Positions 1-6,186 of a stretch of DNA of 16,846 nucleotides are shown here, in pieces; the stretch's first letter is position 1, and each line of letters opens with the position of its first letter. The notes below the pieces were generated by a model. The model saw nothing but the letters and a program-made list of their open reading frames with translations. It did no database searches and was not told the origin of the DNA. The stretch is from JAUIHN01 sp964556075. GTDB lineage: Bacteria > Patescibacteriota > Saccharimonadia > Saccharimonadales > Saccharimonadaceae. Both the position numbers and the translations under genes were made by a program. The DNA lies in NCBI GenBank assembly GCA_964556075.1, contig CAZKUV010000014.1, positions 1 to 16,846 of the forward strand, written 5' to 3'.

Positions 1-431
1 GAGTTAGCATGATAGCATTTGGGTTGGTGAGTGCAATCGGACTACTCTCGGATATAGCGATTAGAATGATACTGTTTGGTGGAGATAGACGTGAGAATAA
101 TAATAACCATCCTGCAGTTCTGATTTTGGGTATCGTCTTGATTAGCTTAGCGCCAATCATTGCCATGCTCATTCAGTTTGCTGTGAGTAGACAACGAGAG
201 TATCTGGCAGATGCCAGCGGTAGCTTATTGACTCGAGATGCTGACGGCATGGCAAGCGCTCTGAGGAAGCTTGGTGAGTACAGCCGACCAATGAAAAAGC
301 AAAGCAGTTCGACCGCGCACATGTTTTTGGTGAATCCGCTTCAGCCTGGTTTTATTAGTAACCTGTTTAGTACCCACCCGCCGCTACAAGACAGGATTAA
401 ACGCTTGGAAAGCTCAGCAAATAAATTCTAG
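1..431 (+). CDS. htpX: Protease HtpX homolog, 3' part (5' end outside window)
   Basis: This is the C-terminal part of an M48-family membrane zinc metalloprotease that degrades misfolded membrane proteins. The frame is open from the window edge (first complete codon at base 3), so the ATG at base 9 is internal. The visible part holds a hydrophobic helix, then SRQREYLADASG, which in HtpX supplies the glutamate of the third zinc ligand region. It continues with TRDADGMASALRKL and the C-terminal signature NPLQPG...LFSTHPPLQDRIKRL. The HExxH motif should lie upstream, outside the window. The next gene starts 8 bases after the stop, so co-transcription with the membrane protein and ligA is likely. 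Family assignment is firm from the C-terminal signature. Confidence 0.93.
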   Translation, partial: VSMIAFGLVSAIGLLSDIAIRMILFGGDRRENNNNHPAVLILGIVLISLAPIIAMLIQFAVSRQREYLADASGSLLTRDADGMASALRKLGEYSRPMKKQSSSTAHMFLVNPLQPGFISNLFSTHPPLQDRIKRLESSANKF

Positions 432-439
432 AAACTGTT

Positions 440-1558
440 ATGCCTGCGAAAAAGAAAACTGCCCGAGTTAAACAATTGGTCGCTCCTGAAAAGAGCGCTC
501 CGGCAAAAAAGAAGCCGCGTTCAGAACGACAAAGTAAGAAAAAATCTGTCGTACGCCCGGCGAAGCGCATTATCGAAGCGCGAAAGAGTCTGCAGCCGAA
601 GTCTCCGCATAAAAGTTTTAGAAAAACTAGCCGCCGAGATTATGCAAGGAGCCTGGCGATTCCTGGCTATATCGCGTTTACCGTGAAGGTTTGGCGCACA
701 CTGCTGCAACATAAATCGATATTCATAGGTCTTGTACTGACATACTCTCTTGCTACCGCGGTGTTAGTAGGATTTGTGTCCCAAAGTACATACACGCAAT
801 TTGCAGAATTGCTTCGAGAGAGCGGCAGTGAGGTGATGGGTGGAAATCTAAACCAAGTCGAGGAGATTGGTCTTCTGCTGTTAGCCGGTCTTTCGGGGAT
901 ATTATCTCCACAGTTAGATCAGGCGCAGCAACTCATGTCGGGGCTACTCATCATACTTATCTGGCTGACAACCGTATGGTTGCTTCGTGCAATTTTAGCT
1001 GGTCAGACACCCCGTTTAAGAGACGGATTGTATAATTCCGGAGCTCCTATCGTACCGACAATCCTCTTGACCGCCATTCTCATCCTTCAGCTTATACCTG
1101 CTGCGCTAGCTATCATCGGTATTTCCGCAGCACTCCCGACCGGCCTTGTCAGCGGCGGCGTTGAGGCGATGGTATTTTGGATATTTGTATTACTATTATT
1201 TTTGCTATCGCTGTACTGGATGGTGAGTACCGTAATGGCGCTAGTCGTTGTTACGCTACCGGGTATGTACCCACTAAGAGCGCTCAAAGCTGCGCATGAG
1301 TTGGTGGTTGGAAGAAGGCTCAGACTGGTGCTCCGAGTAGTGTGGCTGGCTTTCGTCACGCTTCTAGTATGGATTGGTATACTGCTTCCGACAATCGTAA
1401 TAGATTCGTGGATTAAAGAGCTTATTCCATTTATCGAATGGCTTCCTCTGGTTCCGGTAGTGCTCCTCATACTTAGTTCTGCATCGGTCGTTTGGGTGGC
1501 GGCATATGTCTATCTGCTGTATCGGAAGGTGGTCGACGATGACACGGCAGCCGCCTAA
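440..1558 (+). CDS. Multi-pass membrane protein with lysine/arginine-rich N-terminus
   Basis: I do not recognise a named family. The 372-residue product has a strongly basic, proline-rich N-terminus (about residues 1-70, with many KKK and RR runs). Roughly six hydrophobic segments follow, near residues 94-113, 164-186, 204-231, 243-274, 295-321 and 335-362, and the tail is short and acidic (VVDDD). The basic part is probably cytoplasmic and could touch nucleic acid or lipid head groups, but that is inference. The start is ATG 8 bases after the htpX stop, with no clear Shine-Dalgarno sequence, so translation may be coupled to htpX. Its 3' end overlaps the start of ligA by 20 bases. Confidence 0.85.
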   Translation: MPAKKKTARVKQLVAPEKSAPAKKKPRSERQSKKKSVVRPAKRIIEARKSLQPKSPHKSFRKTSRRDYARSLAIPGYIAFTVKVWRTLLQHKSIFIGLVLTYSLATAVLVGFVSQSTYTQFAELLRESGSEVMGGNLNQVEEIGLLLLAGLSGILSPQLDQAQQLMSGLLIILIWLTTVWLLRAILAGQTPRLRDGLYNSGAPIVPTILLTAILILQLIPAALAIIGISAALPTGLVSGGVEAMVFWIFVLLLFLLSLYWMVSTVMALVVVTLPGMYPLRALKAAHELVVGRRLRLVLRVVWLAFVTLLVWIGILLPTIVIDSWIKELIPFIEWLPLVPVVLLILSSASVVWVAAYVYLLYRKVVDDDTAAA

Positions 1559-3575
1559 AGAGGCTGTGGAGAGAGCCGCGAAGTTACGTGAGCTCATCAG
1601 CGAATATCGATACCAGTACCACGTACTAGATACATCGATTATGAGCGAGGCGGCGGCCGACAGCTTAAAGCATGAACTGTCGCAGCTCGAAGAACAGTAT
1701 CCTGCCCTTATAACCTCAGACAGCCCAACGCAACGAGTGGCAGGTCAAGCACTCGATAAATTCGAAAAGGTACAGCATCAAACGCGCATGGTGAGTCTCG
1801 CTGACGTTTTTGACGAAGCCGAGGTGAAAGCTTGGATTGAGCGAATGAGGCGATTCTTACCAGGGATATCGGACGAGTACGTGTGTGACATAAAAATGGA
1901 CGGTTTAGCGTGCGCTCTCGTCTATATAGACGGAGTGCTTGAGCAAGCAGTAACAAGAGGCGATGGATTGGTCGGTGAAGATGTCACGATGAACGTTCGT
2001 ACCATCGAGAACGTACCTCTACGACTCCGAGATAATCAGAAATACGCGCACTTTTTACGAGGGCGTACCGAAATTCGGGGCGAAATCGTGATGTATAAAG
2101 ACGAGTTCGAGCGACTCAACGAGCGTCAGGCGAAAGTGGGCAAACCGCTGTTTAAAAATCCTCGGAACTTGGCGGCAGGAACAATTCGCCAACTCAACCC
2201 GAAGCTTGTCAGCGAGCGACCCCTGCATTTTATTGGATACGACGTCATCAGAGATAACCTCGATGATATTCCTACGGTTGCGTACGGGTATATGGCCATG
2301 CTCGAAATCGGTATCGAGACCAGCCGGTTGACGCGGGTCGTAAAGGGAGCGGACGAGATAATGGAGTATGTCAGGCATCTTGATACTATCCGTGAAGGTT
2401 TGAAATTCAACACCGATGGCGCGGTGATTAAACTTAATAACCGCGCTGAATTCGAACGACTCGGAATCGTCGGTAAAACGCCTCGAGCTGCCGTAGCGTA
2501 TAAGTTTGCCGCTGAGGAAGCAACGACAATCGTAAAAGATATTGTAATATCGATTGGACGAACAGGTGCTGCAACTCCTGTCGCAGTCTTCGATCCAGTC
2601 CAAGTCGCTGGAACCACTGTCCAGCACGCAAGTCTGCATAATGCTGATGAGATTGCTCGACTTGATGTGCGCCGAGGTGATACGGTGATTATCTATAAAG
2701 CCGGTGATATCATACCGCAGGTACAGAGCGTCATAAGAGAACTACGACCAGAGGATGCAAAACCGATTAACTTCGAAGAAGAGCTTGCTCGTCAGTATCC
2801 CGAATTGGAGTTCGTGCGGCCTGAAGGTGAAGTTGTTTACCGAGTTAAAGGACTAACTGGCGATATAATCCTGAAAAGAGCACTGGAGCATTTTGCGAGC
2901 AAGGGCGCGCTTGATATCGATACGCTAGGTGAGAAAAACGTCGCCGTCCTCGTCGATGCCGGCCTTGTAAACGATTTGGCGGACATCTATACACTAACAG
3001 TGGACGATTTGGTAAAACTGGATCGATTTGGAGCTGTGTCAGCGGAGAAGCTGGTGAATGCAATTCAAGCCAAAAAACAACCGCCACTTGAGAGGTTTAT
3101 TTATGGTCTTGGGATTCGACACGTTGGAATACAAACTGCGGTTGACCTCACGAATACGTTTGAAAATATGGATGCCTTGGCAAACGCACGATTAGACCAG
3201 CTTGAGTCAGTAGATGGAGTCGGTCGAGTAGTTGCAGAAAGCATTGCTGCATGGTTTGCCGATGAAGATAACCTTGCCTTACTTGAGAAATTCAATCGAT
3301 TAGGCGTATGTCCGCAGTACGAGAAAAAGAATGGACATCTGAGTAATGTACGATTTGTGGTCACTGGCACTCTTGAAAGCATGGGTCGAGAAGAGGCAGC
3401 TGAAAAGATTCGCGCTCTCGGGGGAATATTCCAATCATCGGTCGGGAAGGATACTACATATCTCGTCGCAGGTGGTAAGGTTGGCGCAAGCAAGCTAAAA
3501 AAGGCGGAGCAGTACGGTACTAAAATTATTGACGAAAAACAATTTCTAGAGCTGCTACAAAGTAACGTGAAGTAA
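1539..3575 (+). CDS. ligA: NAD+-dependent DNA ligase LigA, without zinc-ribbon cysteines
   Basis: This enzyme seals nicks in duplex DNA using NAD+, for Okazaki fragment joining and repair. The product is 678 residues, normal for the family. Visible in order are: the adenylation motif KMDG with catalytic Lys119; TRGDGLVGEDVT; RGEIVM; FKNPRNLAAGTIRQL; the NTDGAVIKLN stretch; the OB-fold region near KAGDIIPQV; helix-hairpin-helix repeats (LGIRHVG, VDGVGRVVAESI); and a C-terminal BRCT domain (RFVVTGTLESMGREEA through IIDEKQFLELL). The Cys4 zinc ribbon expected between the OB fold and the HhH domain has no cysteine at all; the only cysteines are 116, 125 and 591. I chose ATG 1539, preceded by AAGGTGG, over the longer ATG at 1506, because the extra residues do not resemble the family. 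Confidence 0.97.
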   Translation: MTRQPPKEAVERAAKLRELISEYRYQYHVLDTSIMSEAAADSLKHELSQLEEQYPALITSDSPTQRVAGQALDKFEKVQHQTRMVSLADVFDEAEVKAWIERMRRFLPGISDEYVCDIKMDGLACALVYIDGVLEQAVTRGDGLVGEDVTMNVRTIENVPLRLRDNQKYAHFLRGRTEIRGEIVMYKDEFERLNERQAKVGKPLFKNPRNLAAGTIRQLNPKLVSERPLHFIGYDVIRDNLDDIPTVAYGYMAMLEIGIETSRLTRVVKGADEIMEYVRHLDTIREGLKFNTDGAVIKLNNRAEFERLGIVGKTPRAAVAYKFAAEEATTIVKDIVISIGRTGAATPVAVFDPVQVAGTTVQHASLHNADEIARLDVRRGDTVIIYKAGDIIPQVQSVIRELRPEDAKPINFEEELARQYPELEFVRPEGEVVYRVKGLTGDIILKRALEHFASKGALDIDTLGEKNVAVLVDAGLVNDLADIYTLTVDDLVKLDRFGAVSAEKLVNAIQAKKQPPLERFIYGLGIRHVGIQTAVDLTNTFENMDALANARLDQLESVDGVGRVVAESIAAWFADEDNLALLEKFNRLGVCPQYEKKNGHLSNVRFVVTGTLESMGREEAAEKIRALGGIFQSSVGKDTTYLVAGGKVGASKLKKAEQYGTKIIDEKQFLELLQSNVK

Positions 3576-3643
3576 TCTATGCATAGGTTACATCATTGCC
3601 ACGCCTGACAGTCGCGACACTTATAAGCAAAGAGAAGCGATAC

Positions 3644-3657
3644 AGACGTGAACGTCT
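3644..3657. repeat. 14-base palindrome upstream of the ITPase gene
   Basis: AGACGT and ACGTCT are perfect inverted arms with a two-base centre (GA), lying about 90 bases before the ITPase start codon in the 169-base gap after ligA. It could be a protein-binding site, but no promoter elements next to it are convincing. The rest of the gap shows only a weak AGGAG/CTCCT inverted pair near 3658-3683 and no clear terminator for ligA. Confidence 0.35.
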
Positions 3658-3744
3658 AGGAGTGTAGCGTTTGTGCTCCTTCAATCGGCAACACTAAGAT
3701 GACCTCTGCACTATACCAGCAACTAATAATAAGGAGCAAATACG

Positions 3745-4299
3745 ATGGTCAACGTAACGTTTATTACAGGTAATGCGGATAAGGCTGCCTATTTTTCTCG
3801 ACATATGGGTATGGATATAGCCCACCAGTCTCTGGATCTTGAAGAAATGCAATCTACTTCTCTGGAAGAAATTGTCGAACACAAAGTACGCCAAGCTTTT
3901 GCCACCTTACAAAGCCCAGTGTTAGTAGAAGACGTCGCCCTCGGATTTGATGGGCTTAATGGCTTGCCCGGACCGTTTGTCAAGTTTTTCGTGAACGTCG
4001 AAGATGGACTCGAGAAGATGTGCAGGATGTGTGACGGGTTGAATAATCGCTCAGCGACTGCCTCATGCGTGTTCGGATATTTTGACGGAAAAAGACTAGA
4101 GCTTTTTAAAGGCACGCTTTCGGGATCAATTGCCGTGCACCCGGCAGGTGACAGTGGTTTTGGGTGGGATAAAATTTTCTGTCCGGCTGGCTACGGAGGC
4201 AGAACCCGTGCTGAACTCACACCTGAAGAAGACGAGCAAACGTATACTACAATCAAGCCTTTTGCTAAGGTGCGTGAATTTTTACTATCTCTTCATTAG
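3745..4299 (+). CDS. Non-canonical purine NTP pyrophosphatase (ITPase/HAM1 family)
   Basis: The enzyme hydrolyses inosine, xanthosine and other aberrant purine triphosphates to monophosphates, which keeps them out of DNA and RNA. Evidence is the N-terminal substrate loop FITGNADK (residues 6-13), the acidic stretch VEDVALGFDGLNGLPGPFVK (61-80) and SGFGWDKIFCP (137-147), all HAM1-fold hallmarks. At 184 residues the length is normal. The GLPGPFVKFF and GFGWDKIF versions look closer to archaeal or eukaryotic ITPA than to E. coli RdgB; this is by eye only. ATG 3745 has AAGGAG 9 bases upstream. The gene ends about 58 bases before a bidirectional terminator. Note the cysteines CRMC at 93-96, not typical of the family. 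Confidence 0.92.
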   Translation: MVNVTFITGNADKAAYFSRHMGMDIAHQSLDLEEMQSTSLEEIVEHKVRQAFATLQSPVLVEDVALGFDGLNGLPGPFVKFFVNVEDGLEKMCRMCDGLNNRSATASCVFGYFDGKRLELFKGTLSGSIAVHPAGDSGFGWDKIFCPAGYGGRTRAELTPEEDEQTYTTIKPFAKVREFLLSLH

Positions 4300-4304
4300 G
4301 GTAA

Positions 4305-4325
4305 TCCGCCGCTTCGAATGGCGGA
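4305..4325 (+). other. Small hairpin after the ITPase gene
   Basis: TCCGCC and GGCGGA form a six-pair stem with a nine-base loop just after the stop codon, with flanking GTAA/TTAC that could extend it. It has no T run, so it may protect the mRNA 3' end rather than terminate. A TATAAT sits at 4338-4343, but no gene follows it before the terminator. Confidence 0.4.
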
Positions 4326-4357
4326 CTTTACGTTCGGTATAATTGAAGGTAAACTGC

Positions 4358-4386
4358 AAAAAACACCCCATGGAGGGGTGTTTTTT
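4358..4386. terminator. Bidirectional Rho-independent terminator
   Basis: A perfect 12-pair inverted repeat (4358-4369 with 4375-4386; core CACCCC/GGGGTG) has loop ATGGA. It is flanked by six A on the left and six T on the right, so it can end the ITPase transcript (+) and the RRM-protein transcript (-), which converge here. Confidence 0.93.
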
Positions 4387-4400
4387 AGTTGATGCTGCAA

Positions 4401-4730
4401 CTACCAGCTTCGCTGACGGAATGAATTTCCGCCGTTGCCACCTCGGTCGCCACCACCGAAATCACGGCGTGGCCGATCTTCCTTAGGGCGAGCGAGACCG
4501 ACGCTGATCGTGCGACCATCGAGTTCCTTGCCATCAAGTTGTTCGATAGCTTTTTGGTTGTCGTCTTCATTTTCGAATTCGACGAAACCAAATCCCTTTG
4601 AGCGGCCGCTTTCACGGTCAGTGATGACGCGTGCGCTAGCAACTTGACCAATTTGCTCGAAGAATGCTCGAAGGCTGTCATCGGTAGTGGCGTACGCCAG
4701 GCTGCCGATGAATAGATTCTGCTGTGCCAT
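4401..4730 (-). CDS. Single-RRM RNA-binding protein with Gly/Arg-rich tail
   Basis: A 109-residue RNA-binding protein of the bacterial glycine-rich RRM type (as in cyanobacterial Rbp proteins), probably acting on mRNA structure or stability. RNP2 is LFIGSL (residues 6-11) and RNP1 is KGFGFVEF (45-52), with the aromatic residues that stack on RNA bases present. The tail from about 85 is rich in Arg, Asp and Gly (RRDFGGGDRGGNGG) and likely disordered. The start is taken at ATG 4728-4730, directly before the RRM fold; a longer version from TTG 4793 adds residues unlike the family. The Shine-Dalgarno is weak (AAAAGAG is rather far). A possible promoter is TTGAAT/TATCTT about 60-90 bases upstream. 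The gene ends 15 bases from the shared terminator. Confidence 0.95.
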   Translation of the reverse strand: MAQQNLFIGSLAYATTDDSLRAFFEQIGQVASARVITDRESGRSKGFGFVEFENEDDNQKAIEQLDGKELDGRTISVGLARPKEDRPRRDFGGGDRGGNGGNSFRQRSW

Positions 4731-4892
4731 TGTTCTCGTGTACTCTTTTCTTGTTACTACTTCTTCAGATCGACCCACGGACGTTGTAGACAAGATAGAG
4801 TACCAGTGGTGTGATATTCAATCTAGCGTGACTTCACGTGCTTCTGAACAATGTCATTTAAGCATATTTTGAATAATAATACTAGTACCCCC

Positions 4893-4921
4893 TTGCAAGA
4901 CTGAAGTATTTAGACCATAAT
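4893..4921 (+). promoter_or_regulatory. Promoter of the small RNA gene
   Basis: TTGCAA (-35, 4893-4898) and CATAAT (-10, 4916-4921) are separated by exactly 17 bases. Transcription is predicted to start near 4928-4930, at the first base of the closing stem of the structured RNA described next. Confidence 0.65.
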
Positions 4922-4927
4922 AACCAT

Positions 4928-5054
4928 AAGCTGGTACGCTAGGAGGGGCACCTCTCCGGCGTTAAAATAAACACACCGTGAAAAACAGCCTAGTGCCCCT
5001 GGGTGGGCGCGTAGCAGCTAACGAACTCACCTCTGGAAACCAGGGTGAGTTTTT
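4928..5054 (+). ncRNA. Candidate structured small RNA (about 127 nt, family unknown)
   Basis: This stretch has its own promoter, a self-closing fold and a terminator, and no plausible protein. A long-range stem pairs 4929-4939 with 5009-5019 (AGCTG-G-TACGC with GCGTA-G-CAGCT: ten pairs and one G-G mismatch). Inside it, AGGGGCAC (4944-4951) pairs with GTGCCCCT (4993-5000). CTAGG (4939-4943) can alternatively pair with CCTAG (4989-4993), which crosses the second stem and suggests a pseudoknot or a switch. The enclosed single-stranded part is A-rich. It does not match the conserved cores of SRP RNA (no GGAA-loop domain), tmRNA or RNase P that I know. A 6S-like or lineage-specific RNA is possible. 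tRNA-Ala follows 24 bases later. Confidence 0.62.
5024..5054 (+). terminator. Rho-independent terminator of the small RNA
   Basis: AACTCACC-T-CTGG pairs with CCAG-GGTGAGTT through loop AAA: twelve pairs with a single bulged T at 5032, followed by TTTTT (5050-5054). Confidence 0.88.
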
Positions 5055-5056
5055 GT

Positions 5057-5062
5057 TATACT
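5057..5062 (+). promoter_or_regulatory. Possible -10 box for tRNA-Ala
   Basis: TATACT lies 17 bases before the first tRNA base, just after the small-RNA terminator. No good -35 sequence is seen at the right distance, so tRNA-Ala may instead depend on read-through. Confidence 0.4.
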
Positions 5063-5078
5063 TAGCAACGTGGTTTCC

Positions 5079-5155
5079 GGGGCATTGGCGCAGCTGGCTA
5101 GCGCGCTTCCATGGCATGGAAGAGGTCATCGGTTCGAGTCCGATATGCTCCACCA
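5079..5155 (+). tRNA. tRNA-Ala (anticodon GGC)
   Basis: A complete cloverleaf of 77 bases including encoded CCA. The acceptor stem is GGGGCAT with ATGCTCC (one G-T pair). The D stem is GCGC/GCGC, the anticodon stem CTTCC/GGAAG with loop ATGGCAT, placing anticodon GGC at 5113-5115. The T arm is ATCGG-TTCGAGT-CCGAT, discriminator base A73. It reads GCC and GCU codons. A terminator hairpin follows 13 bases downstream. Confidence 0.97.
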
Positions 5156-5167
5156 ACCGAGAATATT

Positions 5168-5199
5168 AAAAAGAACCTAGAAAAATCTAGGCTCTTTTT
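5168..5199. terminator. Bidirectional terminator between tRNA-Ala and FMN reductase gene
   Basis: CCTAGA (5176-5181) pairs with TCTAGG (5186-5191) around loop AAAA. The stem extends past one A-C mismatch through AGA/TCT-like pairs to AAAAA/TTTTT. It serves the tRNA on the plus strand and the oxidoreductase gene on the minus strand. Confidence 0.85.
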
Positions 5200-5212
5200 C
5201 GTTTTAGGGCTA

Positions 5213-5758
5213 TTAGCCAATCATTTCGAGCAGCTCATTAAGGGTAGTGCTGATCTTATCATGTACGGCCGTTTCATCTAAGATTGTCCCATCAGTATCG
5301 ATATCCTGTTTGAATGGAAGATTAGCTTGTTTTTCGCCGACTTTCGCCTGTAAGTTGCTTGCGCCGAGCGTCTCTCGAGCTGTAATATGTGCTCTCGAAC
5401 CGCCGCTCCATCCGTAGCCGACGAGCGCGACTGGCTTGTCTTTCCATTCTTTTCCAATCCAGGTTACGGCATTTAGTTGTACCGCCGTCATCGTATGGTT
5501 GTATTCGGGCGTAACGAGCACGACGCCATCTGCATCGGCGACCATAGTCGTCCAACGTTTAATTCGTTCATCGGTTGGATTAAACTCGTCGCTGAGAGAG
5601 GTTGTCGGGTAGTCGTAAAATGGGAGATTAAGCTCTTTTAAATCAGCGATAGTGACAGACGCCCCTTTTTCCTCCAATTGTTTAACGACTATAGGCACTA
5701 CTTTTTTGTTAACGCTGTTTGGTCGAATACTACCTGTTACTACTAGAATGTTTGCCAC
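5213..5758 (-). CDS. NAD(P)H-dependent FMN reductase family oxidoreductase
   Basis: A flavodoxin-fold, FMN-binding NAD(P)H oxidoreductase (the SsuE/ChrR/azoreductase-like group) that reduces flavin, quinones or related acceptors in the cytoplasm. The phosphate-binding loop is GSIRPNSVNKK (residues 9-19), the flavin-contact loop TPEYNHTM (83-90), and a glycine-rich GYGWSGGSRAH segment follows (114-124). The length of 181 residues is normal. The start is GTG at 5756-5758, with a strong AGGAGGG about seven bases upstream. It lies 22 bases downstream of the arsR-type gene, so the two form an operon and the enzyme is likely induced by whatever the repressor senses. The natural acceptor cannot be read from sequence. 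Confidence 0.93.
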   Translation of the reverse strand: MANILVVTGSIRPNSVNKKVVPIVVKQLEEKGASVTIADLKELNLPFYDYPTTSLSDEFNPTDERIKRWTTMVADADGVVLVTPEYNHTMTAVQLNAVTWIGKEWKDKPVALVGYGWSGGSRAHITARETLGASNLQAKVGEKQANLPFKQDIDTDGTILDETAVHDKISTTLNELLEMIG

Positions 5759-5780
5759 TATCTTCCCTCCTAATTATCTG

Positions 5781-6056
5781 TTACAGTTTGGTGACGTCAA
5801 TTCCTATTTGGTTGAGCTTGTCACGGCACAGTGTGTACCGCTTTTTCGTTCCGCTTTTTTCCTCGCGTAATATACCGACAGTTACGAGCCGATTAATGTG
5901 ATGACTCATCGCAGGTTGCGATAACTTTTGATTGCAAGCGTCGGATAAATCGCAACTTGGTATCGCATCACTGCTTGTCGCGATCTTCCTTACGATACTG
6001 AGTCGTGTGTCGTCGGCGAGAGCTTTTAGAATCTCAACCGTCTGGAGACGTTCCAT
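5781..6056 (-). CDS. ArsR-family winged-helix transcriptional repressor
   Basis: A 91-residue DNA-binding repressor of the ArsR/SmtB fold. The N-terminal helix reads EILKALADDTRLSIVRKI, a family signature. The recognition helix region is LSQPAMSHHINRLVTVGIL (45-63), followed by the wing REEKSGTKKRYTL. It has Cys35, Cys41 and Cys77. The first two flank the start of the recognition motif (IPSCDLSDACNQ), close to where ArsR proteins bind metals or sense oxidants, but not in the classic CxC spacing. It is the first gene of an operon with the FMN reductase, so it is probably autoregulated. No Shine-Dalgarno precedes ATG 6054-6056 and the -10 box is six bases away, implying a leaderless mRNA. Confidence 0.93.
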   Translation of the reverse strand: MERLQTVEILKALADDTRLSIVRKIATSSDAIPSCDLSDACNQKLSQPAMSHHINRLVTVGILREEKSGTKKRYTLCRDKLNQIGIDVTKL

Positions 6057-6062
6057 AGAATT

Positions 6063-6098
6063 ATTGTATCAAAACATCTAAATATTTCAATATATTTA
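6063..6098 (-). promoter_or_regulatory. arsR promoter with overlapping inverted-repeat operator
   Basis: On the minus strand, -35 TTGAAA (6085-6090) and -10 TACAAT (6063-6068) are 16 bases apart. An AT-rich inverted repeat TAAATAT/ATATTTA (6079-6085 and 6092-6098, six-base spacer) straddles the -35. This is the expected position for autorepression by an ArsR-type protein. That this repressor binds here is inference. Confidence 0.6.
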
Positions 6099-6117
6099 TT
6101 TAAATAATGACTCCTGA

Positions 6118-6146
6118 TTGCCGGAAGGATAGATTCGTGCTACAAT
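6118..6146 (+). promoter_or_regulatory. typA: typA promoter
   Basis: TTGCCG (6118-6123) and TACAAT (6141-6146) are 17 bases apart, with TGC directly before the -10 giving an extended -10. The predicted start near 6153 leaves a leader of about 34 bases. Confidence 0.65.
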
Positions 6147-6152
6147 TAACCC

Positions 6153-6186
6153 AAGGAATGTCCCGCAATCGGGACATATTTATTTT
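6153..6186 (+). promoter_or_regulatory. typA: typA leader: hairpin between Shine-Dalgarno and start codon
   Basis: AAGGA (6153-6157) is the only Shine-Dalgarno-like sequence, but it is 29 bases from ATG 6187. A perfect eight-pair hairpin (ATGTCCCG/CGGGACAT, loop CAAT, 6158-6177) fills the gap. Folding it leaves nine bases between AAGGA and ATG, a normal spacing, so the structure probably brings the ribosome site into register. Confidence 0.55.

Noticed and set aside
2055..2639. Long minus-strand ORFs inside ligA
   Set aside because: The ligA plus-strand frame carries all family motifs here; the antisense frames are cysteine- and serine-rich shadows.
4928..5155. Small RNA plus tRNA-Ala as one tmRNA
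   Set aside because: The tRNA part is a complete, ordinary tRNA with D arm and anticodon stem, a terminator separates the two, and no tag-peptide reading frame or tmRNA 5' end sequence is present.
4978..5169. 63-residue plus-strand ORF over the small RNA and tRNA-Ala
   Set aside because: It runs straight through the small-RNA terminator and the whole tRNA gene; the bases are explained by RNA structure.
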